DNA from: Mesorhizobium sp. J18
Lineage (GTDB): Bacteria; Pseudomonadota; Alphaproteobacteria; Rhizobiales; Rhizobiaceae
Direction of reading: 5' to 3'
Assembly (NCBI RefSeq): GCF_007829525.1
Contig: NZ_VLJP01000001.1
Span: 22,919-66,771 of the forward strand
DNA: 43,853 nucleotides
Below are positions 37,110 to 43,853 of the stretch, one piece after another. The first letter of the stretch is position 1, and every line of letters begins with the position of its first letter. Both the position numbers and the translations under genes were made by a program. The notes beneath the pieces are model-generated. The model worked only from the letters and a program-made list of their open reading frames with translations, was not told the origin of the DNA and made no database searches.

Positions 37110-37445
37110 GGTAAGTGGAGGCTTCTGTTGCCAGGTGCCTCCGAACCCCGCCTAGAAGTGCTAACTGCTAGGGCTTGATTCGAGACTATCGCGCCGCATT
37201 AAGCAGCGAGACGTGCCTCAGCATAGTTGTCGTTGGCAACTATAAGGTTTAGCCCGATAACGGTGGTACCATGCCGAGCGAAAGTCCGATCTTTACACCC
37301 TCGTCGATCCTGTTTCGCCCCCATCACAAACCGCCAGCGTAGCAGCGGCGGCTTGTGGTGGAGGCGCCGGGTACCGCCCCCGGGTCCGAATGGCTTATTG
37401 CATCGGCCGTTTATCGCCATAGTCAGTCGAGCTGACGGGCCCAAT
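37110..37445 (-). ncRNA. ssrA: Two-piece (circularly permuted) tmRNA
   Basis: Reading the minus strand, the acceptor piece comes first and ends in CCTCC-A-CCA at about 37364-37356. A 33-base spacer (37355-37323) folding as a 9-bp hairpin (CAAGCCGCC with GGCGGTTTG) is next. The coding piece then begins GGGGGCGAAACAGGATCGAC at 37322. GGGGGC pairs with GCCTCC, with a G-U at pair 3, the alanine identity element. The tag frame GCC...GCTGCTTAA (37237-37199) encodes ANDNYAEARLAA. A GGAGGC/GCCTCC hairpin at 37117-37142 marks the 3' region. This is the alphaproteobacterial arrangement that rescues stalled ribosomes with SmpB. Outer ends are approximate; a TATATT at 37448-37443 may be the -10. Confidence 0.95.
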
Positions 37446-37614
37446 ATAGGAACTAGGCGGCGGATTTGGAAGGCCTTTTGAGGATTGACTCGCCAGCCCA
37501 GTTTGTCGAAGCTCGCTTCCGGTGAGGACGGGCCGACAATAAGGCGACGGTTGCACCGACAGTCGGTTTCCATTGGCCGGTGCCCTTTCGGATCGGTAAG
37601 GAGGGAATATTTTC

Positions 37615-37926
37615 ATGGTCGACTATGTTGCAGACGTGAAGAAATATGACGCGACTGCCAGCGAGGAGGCGGTCAACAAGATCGTCAGGCATCTCGGCAT
37701 CGCGTTGCGCAACCGCGATTCGTCGCTTGTCTCGTGCACCGATCCCAAGGAGCTGGAGCGCGTGCGGCAGCGCTGGTGCGAAAAGAAGCTCGGCGTGACG
37801 GATGCGGCGAAATGCGATGCCGTGATCGAGAAGGTCTGCCAGACCATGTCGAGCGACAACACCAAAAGCCGCGTTACCTTCTATTATCTGGTCGCCAAGC
37901 ACCTCGACAAGCTGAGCTCCCTCTAG
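37615..37926 (+). CDS. DUF2853 family protein
   Basis: 103 aa, beginning [20 protein letters not shown] and containing [17 protein letters not shown] and [14 protein letters not shown], the conserved parts of the DUF2853 family. All-helical and cytoplasmic; function unknown. A strong ribosome site (AAGGAGGG at 37598-37605) precedes the ATG. Divergent from ssrA. No terminator is obvious in the 169 bases before thyA. Confidence 0.88.
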   Translation: MVDYVADVKKYDATASEEAVNKIVRHLGIALRNRDSSLVSCTDPKELERVRQRWCEKKLGVTDAAKCDAVIEKVCQTMSSDNTKSRVTFYYLVAKHLDKLSSL

Positions 37927-38095
37927 AACCAATCGAAGTTCAGGTTTCGGGCGTGGCGCATGTCGCCTCTCCCGGAAATGGCGCGGTCAGATAAGCCGGA
38001 TATTTCCGCGGGCATCGCCGCGCGGTCCAGGATCGACTGATGCCCATTTCGTTCCGTTGGGCTATGGTGCCGCGAAACACGAATCGGCAAACGGA

Positions 38096-38890
38096 ATGCG
38101 TCAATATCTCGATCTTCTCTCCCATGTCCTGGAAAAGGGCATCGACCGGGACGACCGGACCGGAACCGGCACGCGAGCCGTCTTCGGCTATCAGATGCGT
38201 TTCGATCTTTCCGAGGGGTTCCCGGCCCTGACGACCAAGAAGCTGCATCTGAAGTCGATCATCCATGAACTGCTCTGGTTCCTGAAAGGCGACACCAACA
38301 TCCGCTATCTGAACGATAACGGCGTCACCATCTGGGACGAGTGGGCGGACGAGAATGGGGATCTTGGCCCGGTCTACGGGGCCCAGTGGCGCTCATGGCC
38401 TGCGCCGGACGGACGGCACATCGACCAGATTGCGAATCTTCTGAAGCAGTTGCGGACGAATCCTCACTCACGGCGTCATATCGTGACGGCCTGGAATCCG
38501 GCCGAGGTGGACGATATGGCGTTGCCACCATGTCATTGTCTCTTCCAGTTCCATGTGGCCGACGGCCGGCTGTCCTGCCAGCTCTACCAGCGCTCGGCCG
38601 ACATCTTCCTAGGCGTGCCCTTCAACATCGCCTCCTATGCCTTGCTGACGATGATGATTGCGCAGGTCACCGACCTGAAACCGGGTGATTTCGTCCACAC
38701 GCTCGGTGACGCGCATCTTTATGCGAACCATTTCGAGCAGGCGAAGGAGCAGTTGCGCCGCACGCCCAAGCCGTTGCCCGGAATGTGGATCAATCCCGAG
38801 ATCACCGATCTCTTTGCCTTCCGCTACGAGGATTTCCGCCTAGAGCACTACGAGGCCGATCCGACCATCCGCGCGCCCATCGCCGTGTGA
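38096..38890 (+). CDS. thyA: Thymidylate synthase
   Basis: Converts dUMP to dTMP using 5,10-methylene-tetrahydrofolate and releases dihydrofolate, which the next gene's product recycles. I start at the ATG at 38096 ([15 protein letters not shown]), giving exactly 264 aa as in E. coli. The frame from 38057 adds 13 unrelated residues. The nucleophile is C146 in [18 protein letters not shown] near 21, [15 protein letters not shown] near 81 and the dUMP-binding [16 protein letters not shown] are all present. The dihydrofolate reductase gene follows after 19 bases, so the two form a functional pair. Confidence 0.97.
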   Translation: MRQYLDLLSHVLEKGIDRDDRTGTGTRAVFGYQMRFDLSEGFPALTTKKLHLKSIIHELLWFLKGDTNIRYLNDNGVTIWDEWADENGDLGPVYGAQWRSWPAPDGRHIDQIANLLKQLRTNPHSRRHIVTAWNPAEVDDMALPPCHCLFQFHVADGRLSCQLYQRSADIFLGVPFNIASYALLTMMIAQVTDLKPGDFVHTLGDAHLYANHFEQAKEQLRRTPKPLPGMWINPEITDLFAFRYEDFRLEHYEADPTIRAPIAV

Positions 38891-38909
38891 CTGGGTTGGA
38901 AGAAGCGGG

Positions 38910-39428
38910 ATGAAGATCGCACTTGTCGTGGCAATCGCAGAGAACGGGGTGATTGGCAGCAAAGGCGGGCTGCCCTGGCGGCTTTCCACCGATCTGAAGC
39001 GTTTCAAGGCGACGACGATGGGCAAGCCCATCCTCATGGGACGCAAAACCTGGGAGAGTTTTCCGACGCACCCCTTGCCGGGACGGCGCAATATCGTGAT
39101 CACCCGCGACCGGAACTACAAGGCGGAAGGGGCTGAGGTCGTCGGCTCGCTGGGCGAGGCACTGGAACTGGTCTGCAGGGCCGCCGGAGATTCGGCGCCG
39201 GCCGACGAGGTCAGCATCATTGGCGGTGGAGAGGTCTATCGCGAGGCGATGCCGTTGGCCGACCGGCTCTATGTCACGCATGTGCTGGCGAATGTCGATG
39301 GCGATACCTATTTTCCCAAGATCGAGCCCGGTGTCTGGAAACCGGTGCGATCCGAGGAAGTGCCTGCCGGTGAAAAGGACATTTACCCCACACGACATGT
39401 CGTTTACGAACGGCGCCAAGGGAAATAG
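38910..39428 (+). CDS. folA: Dihydrofolate reductase
   Basis: NADPH-dependent reductase that regenerates tetrahydrofolate after thymidylate synthesis. 172 aa. The N-terminal signature VVAIAENGVIGSKGGLPWRL near residue 5 contains the Leu-Pro-Trp of the active site, and the acidic substrate residue is in STDLKRFKATT. PILMGRKTWESF near 42 and SIIGGGEVYREAM near 104 bind NADPH. Paired with thyA. The next gene, hflK, has its own predicted promoter in the 137-base gap. Confidence 0.95.
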   Translation: MKIALVVAIAENGVIGSKGGLPWRLSTDLKRFKATTMGKPILMGRKTWESFPTHPLPGRRNIVITRDRNYKAEGAEVVGSLGEALELVCRAAGDSAPADEVSIIGGGEVYREAMPLADRLYVTHVLANVDGDTYFPKIEPGVWKPVRSEEVPAGEKDIYPTRHVVYERRQGK

Positions 39429-39485
39429 GGCGGATCTCTCCGTGCCGGCATCGGCGCGCCGAATTTCTTGCGACACGTGGTCGTG

Positions 39486-39514
39486 TTGAAAGGGAACCGT
39501 CCCGCAAATATAAG
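39486..39514 (+). promoter_or_regulatory. Predicted promoter of hflKC
   Basis: TTGAAA (39486-39491) and TATAAG (39509-39514) are separated by 17 bases, a close match to the sigma-70 consensus, 52 bases upstream of hflK. A heat-shock (RpoH) reading was considered, but the expected -10 C-rich block is not at the right spacing. Confidence 0.65.
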
Positions 39515-39565
39515 GCGTCGGGAAGGCCGTCGCCCTCGGGTGGCGACTAGCGAGAAGGAATCATA

Positions 39566-40681
39566 ATGCCCTGGAACAATCAGAGCGGTGGCGGCCCTTG
39601 GGGGGGCGGCGGCAATACAGGAGGCCCATGGGGGCAAGGACCACGGGGCCCGAGCGGCCCGCAAGGCTCGCCGCCTGATCTGGAGGAAATCATTCGTCGC
39701 GGCCAGGATCGGCTGCGCCGTGCTTTGCCGGGCGGTGGCGGGTCCAATCCGGCGATGATCGGGCTGATTGGCCTTGTGCTCGTCGCCCTGTGGCTGTTCC
39801 AGTCCATCTACACCGTCCAGCCCGACGAGCTGGCGGTGGAATTGCGTTTCGGAAAGCCGAAGGCGGAACTTTCCGAACCTGGTCTCCACTTCCACTGGTG
39901 GCCGATCGAAACCATTGAAAAAGCCACCATCGCCGAAAAGCTTGTCAATATCGGCGAAACGCGCGGAGGCACATCGACCGGTCTCATGCTTTCGGGTGAT
40001 CAAAACATCGTGGACGTCCAGTTCTCAGTGGCCTATCAGGTCACCGACCCCATCGCTTACCTGTTCAGTGTCGCGGACCCCGACGCCATGCTGATACAGG
40101 TCGCCGAAAGCGCGATGCGCGAGGTCGTCGGCCGGCGTCCGGCACAGGATGTGTTCCGCGACGATCGCGAGGGCATCGCCAACAGCGTCCGGGACATCAT
40201 ACAGACCACCATGGAGGATTACGGCGCGGGCCTGACGGTCAATGCGCTCTCCATCGAGGACGCGGCGCCGCCGCGCGAGGTGGCCGATGCGTTCGACGAA
40301 GTGCAGCGCGCCGAGCAGGATGAGGACCGCTTCGTCGAGGAGGCCAACCAGTATTCGAACCAGAAACTCGGTCAGGCGCGCGGCGAGGCAGCACAGATCC
40401 GCGAGGAAGCCGCAGCCTACAAGAACCGTGTCGTCCAGGAAGCCGAGGGTGAGGCACAACGCTTCATCTCGGTGCACGAGGAATATGCGAAAGCCCCCGA
40501 GGTCACGCGCGAGCGCCTGTACCTCGAGACGCTCGAGAATGTGTTGAAAGGCGCCAACAAGGTGATCGTCGGCCAGGAAGGCGGATCGGGCGTCGTTCCA
40601 TACCTGCCGCTGCCTGAACTGCGTCAGCGGCAGCAGAGTACCGGGCAGGGACAGCTTCAGACGCAGGGAGGAAGCAACTGA
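39566..40681 (+). CDS. hflK: HflK, membrane protease modulator
   Basis: SPFH/prohibitin-family protein that with HflC forms a large periplasmic cage around FtsH and modulates its proteolysis. 371 aa. The N-terminus is Gly/Pro-rich and disordered (GGGPWGGGGNTGGPWG). One membrane segment (AMIGLIGLVLVALWLFQSIY) lies near residues 66-85. The SPFH domain begins YTVQPDELAVELRFGK, and an Ala/Glu-rich coiled coil follows (about 240-320). The stop codon overlaps the hflC start by 1 base. Confidence 0.95.
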   Translation: MPWNNQSGGGPWGGGGNTGGPWGQGPRGPSGPQGSPPDLEEIIRRGQDRLRRALPGGGGSNPAMIGLIGLVLVALWLFQSIYTVQPDELAVELRFGKPKAELSEPGLHFHWWPIETIEKATIAEKLVNIGETRGGTSTGLMLSGDQNIVDVQFSVAYQVTDPIAYLFSVADPDAMLIQVAESAMREVVGRRPAQDVFRDDREGIANSVRDIIQTTMEDYGAGLTVNALSIEDAAPPREVADAFDEVQRAEQDEDRFVEEANQYSNQKLGQARGEAAQIREEAAAYKNRVVQEAEGEAQRFISVHEEYAKAPEVTRERLYLETLENVLKGANKVIVGQEGGSGVVPYLPLPELRQRQQSTGQGQLQTQGGSN

Positions 40682-41661
40682 TGGCAAACCGTCTTCCTTT
40701 CATCGCCATACTGGCCGTCATCGTTCTTTTCCTGGTCTACTCGTCCATTTTCGTGGTCAATGAGCGTCAGCAGGCGATCGTGCTGCGTTTTGGCGAAATC
40801 GTGGAGGTGGAGACCGAGCCTGGCATCTATTTCAAGCTGCCTTTCGGTTTCCTCGAAGCTGACAATGTGCAGATCATCGAGGATCGCATCCTGCGGTTCG
40901 ATCTCGACGACATCCGCCTTCAGGTTTCGGGCGGCAAGTTCTACGAGGTCGATGCCTTCGTCGCCTATTCGATCAGCGACCCGCGCCGTTTCCGGCAAGC
41001 CGTTTCCGGCAATGTTGCCTTCGCGGAGCAGCGTCTGAGGACACGTCTCGATGCAGCCTTGCGCCGTGTCTACGGCTTGCGCGGCTTCGAGGCGGCGCTG
41101 TCGGAGGAGCGCGGCTCCATGATGCGTGAGGTCGCCGACCAGTTGCGGCCCGATGCTGCGTCGCTTGGTCTCGAAATCCGGGACGTGCGCGTCCGCCGGA
41201 CCGACTTGACGGCCGAGGTTTCCCAGCAGACCTATGACCGCATGAAGGCGGAGCGACTGGCCGAGGCCGAAAGGCTGCGTGCGCGAGGCCGCGAAGCTGC
41301 CGCCCGTATCAGGGCGCGTGCCGATCGCGAAGTGGTGGAAATCCTCGCCGCCGCACAGCGGGAATCCGAAATCCTTCGCGGTGAGGGCGAGGCGGAGCGC
41401 AACGCGATCTTCGCAAATGCCTTCCAGCGCGATCCGGAATTCTTTGAATTCTATCGCTCGATGTCGGCCTACCGTGAATCACTCGATCCCGCGGGGACCA
41501 CTATGCTGCTCTCGCCGGATTCGCAGTTCTTCCGCTATTTTGGCGATCCCCAGGGCCGCGGGCAAGGCCAGCGCGGGGGAAATGGCACTGGTGGGCCTGC
41601 GGCTTCGGCGGCCGAACAGCCCGCCGGAGGCGGGGAGGCTGATGGCAGCGCCGAACAGTGA
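40681..41661 (+). CDS. hflC: HflC, membrane protease modulator
   Basis: Partner of HflK in the SPFH cage around FtsH. 326 aa, with an N-terminal membrane helix (FIAILAVIVLFLVYSSIF), the SPFH domain starting VNERQQAIVLRFGEI, and a coiled-coil stretch rich in RAxAERLRARGRE near 195-240. A Gly/Ala-rich C-terminal tail beyond about residue 290 is longer than in E. coli HflC. Translationally coupled to hflK, and to the DUF2065 gene through a 4-base GTGA overlap. Confidence 0.95.
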   Translation: MANRLPFIAILAVIVLFLVYSSIFVVNERQQAIVLRFGEIVEVETEPGIYFKLPFGFLEADNVQIIEDRILRFDLDDIRLQVSGGKFYEVDAFVAYSISDPRRFRQAVSGNVAFAEQRLRTRLDAALRRVYGLRGFEAALSEERGSMMREVADQLRPDAASLGLEIRDVRVRRTDLTAEVSQQTYDRMKAERLAEAERLRARGREAAARIRARADREVVEILAAAQRESEILRGEGEAERNAIFANAFQRDPEFFEFYRSMSAYRESLDPAGTTMLLSPDSQFFRYFGDPQGRGQGQRGGNGTGGPAASAAEQPAGGGEADGSAEQ

Positions 41662-41852
41662 GTCCTGTGGCTGATTTCGTCGCCGCCCTGGGTCTGGTCC
41701 TCGTGCTGGAGGGATTGGTCTACGGCGGCGCTCCCAATCTCGCCAAGCGGCTCGCCGCCGAGGTGACCCAAATGCCGGAATCGACCCTGCGCATCGGTGG
41801 CCTGCTGGCCATGGCGGCAGGGGTCGTTCTCGTATGGTGCGTGCGCGGGTAA
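41658..41852 (+). CDS. DUF2065 family membrane protein
   Basis: 64-aa protein starting at GTG (41658) overlapping the hflC stop. Two hydrophobic helices (FVAALGLVLVLEGLVYGGAP and GGLLAMAAGVVLVWCVRG) flank a short amphipathic stretch (NLAKRLAAEVTQMP), the DUF2065 pattern. The family is regularly found after hflC, so it may belong to the HflKC complex. That is an inference from gene order. Confidence 0.87.
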   Translation: MSPVADFVAALGLVLVLEGLVYGGAPNLAKRLAAEVTQMPESTLRIGGLLAMAAGVVLVWCVRG

Positions 41853-41965
41853 CGCAGGATTTATCGTGAAGCTGGGCGAAGCCCCAACCACGCCTTATTT
41901 CTTGCAGAATGATCGTTGAATGCGGCACATGCGATGCCAAAGCCGCGACAGGGAGAACATCTGGC

Positions 41966-43504
41966 ATGATTTGGTCCAGTTTATCGCAGGCGGCACGCGG
42001 GGTGTCTTTCGTGACGGCAGTTGCGGCCGGCCTCGCAATGTCGCCGGCTGCCGCACAGAAAGCTCAGGCGCCACAAGCACCCCAGGCGCAGATGCAGGCG
42101 CCGGCAATGCGCGGGCCCGCCTCGGTGGCCGATCTGGCCGAAGGCCTGCTCGGCGCGGTGGTCAATATCTCGACCTCGCAGAACATGGATCGAAGCGGCG
42201 GCGGGTCCGGTCAGGTGCCTATGCCGCAACTGCCGGAAGGCTCGCCCTTCCAGGATTTCTTCGACGAGTTCTTCAACAATCGCCGGGGCAATGACGGCTC
42301 CCCGCGCCAGGTACAGTCACTCGGCTCCGGCTTCATCATCGATGCCGATGAAGGCATCGTGGTTACCAACAACCACGTCATCGAAGGCGCGGACCAGATT
42401 GCCGTGAACTTTTCCGACGGCTCGAAGCTGAATGCGGAACTGGTAGGCAAGGATCCCAAGACGGATCTTGCAGTCCTGAAGATTGATGCCACCAAAAAGA
42501 AGCTGACGGCAGTCAAGTTCGGCGACTCCAATGCCATGCGCATTGGTGATTGGGTCATGGCGATCGGCAATCCCTTCGGGCTTGGCGGTAGCGTCACCGT
42601 GGGAATCGTATCCGCGCGCAATCGCGAGATCGGCTCTGGCCCCTATGACGACTACATCCAGACCGACGCTGCCATCAATCGAGGCAATTCGGGCGGTCCG
42701 CTCTTCAACATGAACGGCGAGGTGATCGGCATCAACACCGCCATCATTTCGCCGACGGGTGGTTCCATCGGCATCGGCTTCTCGATCCCCTCGGAACTGG
42801 CCGTTTCCGTCATCAACCAGTTGCGCGAATTCGGCGAGACCCGGCGCGGATGGCTCGGCGTCCGTATTCAGGAGGTGACCGACGAGATCGCCGAAAGCCT
42901 CGGCATGGATAGCGCCAACGGAGCGCTTGTGAGCGGCATCATGGAAGGTGGTCCGGTCGACAACGGCCTGATCGAACCCGGCGACGTCATCATCCGCTTC
43001 GACGGCAAGGAGATCGATGACATGCACGACCTGCCGCGCATCGTCGCCGAAAGCCCGGTCGGCAAGGAAGTCGATGTAGTGATTGTGCGCAAGGGCGAGG
43101 AACAGACGGTCAAGGTCAAGCTCGGCCGGCTCGAAGACGGTGAGAAGCTGGCGGAAACCGAGACGGCGGGCGGGCAGCCCAGCGAAGAAGGCGCGCCCGC
43201 CGAGGTCGCCAAGGTCCTCGGCATGAGCCTTGCCGCGCTGGATGAGGAAACGCGGTCGCAGTTCGGGATATCCAAAGATGTATCGGGCGTGGTGATAACC
43301 GAGGTCGCTCCCGGTTCCCCTGCCGCCGAGAAGGGGGTGGCAGCCGGCGAAGTCGTGGCCGAAATCGCTCAGGAAGCCGTGTCTTCTCCGCAGCAGATGG
43401 TCGAGCGGCTGGAAGCCTTGAAGAAGCAAGGCCGCAAGAACGCATTATTGATGCTGGCCTCAAAGACAGGTGAATTGCGCTTCGTCACAATCCGAATGGA
43501 TTGA
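41966..43504 (+). CDS. degP: DegP/HtrA-type periplasmic serine protease (Do family)
   Basis: Periplasmic chaperone-protease that degrades misfolded envelope proteins. I start at the ATG at 41966 after GGGAGA, giving 512 aa with a signal peptide ending A-A-A-Q near residue 29. The earlier ATG at 41909 would bury the signal sequence. The catalytic triad is H137 (NNHVIEG), D167 (KTDLAVLK) and S242 (RGNSGGPLF). Two PDZ domains follow, at about 290-385 and 410-510, the second degenerate. It follows hflKC and is probably part of the same quality-control group. The family has several paralogues in rhizobia, so the exact orthologue (DegP or MucD type) is open. Confidence 0.93.
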   Translation: MIWSSLSQAARGVSFVTAVAAGLAMSPAAAQKAQAPQAPQAQMQAPAMRGPASVADLAEGLLGAVVNISTSQNMDRSGGGSGQVPMPQLPEGSPFQDFFDEFFNNRRGNDGSPRQVQSLGSGFIIDADEGIVVTNNHVIEGADQIAVNFSDGSKLNAELVGKDPKTDLAVLKIDATKKKLTAVKFGDSNAMRIGDWVMAIGNPFGLGGSVTVGIVSARNREIGSGPYDDYIQTDAAINRGNSGGPLFNMNGEVIGINTAIISPTGGSIGIGFSIPSELAVSVINQLREFGETRRGWLGVRIQEVTDEIAESLGMDSANGALVSGIMEGGPVDNGLIEPGDVIIRFDGKEIDDMHDLPRIVAESPVGKEVDVVIVRKGEEQTVKVKLGRLEDGEKLAETETAGGQPSEEGAPAEVAKVLGMSLAALDEETRSQFGISKDVSGVVITEVAPGSPAAEKGVAAGEVVAEIAQEAVSSPQQMVERLEALKKQGRKNALLMLASKTGELRFVTIRMD

Positions 43505-43515
43505 CGGGTAGACCT

Positions 43516-43853
43516 TTAGTCGTGGCCCGGCATCGACCGGATTGTTCGTGCCGCTCTGTTCGGGCCGCGCCGTCTATACGCTGCCTTCTTCCGCGCCAGC
43601 CATTCATCGCGCGTGATGCGATAGAATAGATGCCGCTTCAGATGCGGATACGTGTCGGGCACTTTCGGGTGATCGAAATCGTGTTCCGGCTCGGGCGTCA
43701 TGCCGATGCGGCGCATCACACTGATGGAACGCTGGTTGTTCCAGACGGCGAATGAGACGATCCGGTCCAGCCCCATCTCTTCGAAACCGTGCCGAAGAAG
43801 GGCCTCGGCTGCCTCGGTCACATAGCCCTTGCCCCAATATTCCGGCGCGAGCC
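43516..43853 (-). CDS. GNAT-family N-acetyltransferase, partial
   Basis: The C-terminal part of a RimJ/RimL-type acetyltransferase; the 5' end lies beyond the window. The open frame continues to the window edge and reads LAPEYWGKGYVTEAAEALL, the acetyl-CoA-binding segment. NNQRSISVMRRIGM, the usual post-motif helix, comes next, and then HLFYRITRDEWLARK. A GTG inside this stretch (43821) is not the true start, because conserved sequence precedes it. Substrate unknown. Confidence 0.88.
   Translation of the reverse strand, partial: LAPEYWGKGYVTEAAEALLRHGFEEMGLDRIVSFAVWNNQRSISVMRRIGMTPEPEHDFDHPKVPDTYPHLKRHLFYRITRDEWLARKKAAYRRRGPNRAARTIRSMPGHD

Noticed and set aside
37227-37481. 84-codon plus-strand frame in the same region
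   Set aside because: It is antisense to the tmRNA and has Arg/Pro-rich composition typical of a shadow frame.
37199-37573. 124-codon open frame on the minus strand ending in ANDNYAEARLAA
   Set aside because: It is the tmRNA gene read through: the last 12 codons are the proteolysis tag and the rest is structured RNA. No ribosome site or protein family is visible.
39486-39514. RpoH (heat-shock) promoter for hflKC
   Set aside because: The -35 is compatible but the C-rich -10 block is not at heat-shock spacing. It fits the housekeeping consensus better.

Overview
The window is about 44 kb of GC-rich chromosomal DNA from an alphaproteobacterium, most likely a member of the Hyphomicrobiales (Rhizobiales) in the Phyllobacteriaceae/Mesorhizobium-Chelativorans-Brucella neighbourhood. 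This assignment is an inference. It rests on the dcw order murG-murC-murB-ddl-ftsQ-ftsA-ftsZ-lpxC, a circularly permuted two-piece tmRNA with the tag ANDNYAEARLAA, an alpha-type SspB next to DUF4169 and ribbon-helix-helix proteins, a BA14K-like tail on a penicillin-binding protein, and many rhizobial-type small proteins. Nearly everything is core chromosome. I see no prophage, plasmid, insertion sequence, CRISPR array, tRNA or rRNA.

Layout. 1-14.8 kb (+ strand) is the distal division and cell-wall cluster: murG, murC, murB, ddl, ftsQ, ftsA, ftsZ and a strong terminator. It is followed by lpxC with its own promoter and structured leader, then bamD, recN and ligA. 14.9-15.95 kb holds azlC-azlD (branched-chain amino acid export). 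15.96-20 kb holds a minus-strand Xaa-Pro aminopeptidase, a small DUF1127-like protein (+), and a minus-strand set of a 53-aa membrane peptide, SCO1 and prmA. 20-22.3 kb (+) has creA, a hexapeptide acyltransferase, a secreted acidic protein and a DUF488 protein. 22.35-25 kb (-) is uvrD, interrupted in frame by a palindromic repeat. 25.2-28 kb (+) has a VOC/glyoxalase protein and a class A penicillin-binding protein. 28-29.1 kb is a divergent MerR regulator and cation transporter pair with a textbook MerR operator. 29.2-31.8 kb has a cupin, a thioesterase and a D-lactate dehydrogenase-like flavoprotein.

31.9-35.8 kb is a very large AsmA-family protein whose best start codon is CTG. 35.8-37.45 kb (-) reads, in the direction of transcription, ssrA (two-piece tmRNA), a 59-aa ORF, sspB, a DUF4169 gene and an RHH gene. 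The gene that makes the ssrA degradation tag therefore lies just upstream of the gene for the ClpXP adaptor that recognises it. 37.6-43.5 kb (+) has DUF2853, thyA, a dihydrofolate reductase, hflK-hflC, a DUF2065 gene and a DegP/HtrA protease. The window closes inside a minus-strand GNAT acetyltransferase.

How the genes work together: the left half builds and divides the envelope (peptidoglycan precursors, divisome, lipid A, outer-membrane assembly) next to DNA repair and replication genes. The right half is dominated by protein quality control (trans-translation, SspB, HflKC, DegP) and thymidylate/folate synthesis. I found no new multi-gene defence or biosynthetic system. The most unusual items are the tmRNA hidden under a spurious 124-codon frame, the in-frame repeat in uvrD, the BA14K-like tail on the penicillin-binding protein, and the CTG start of the AsmA protein.
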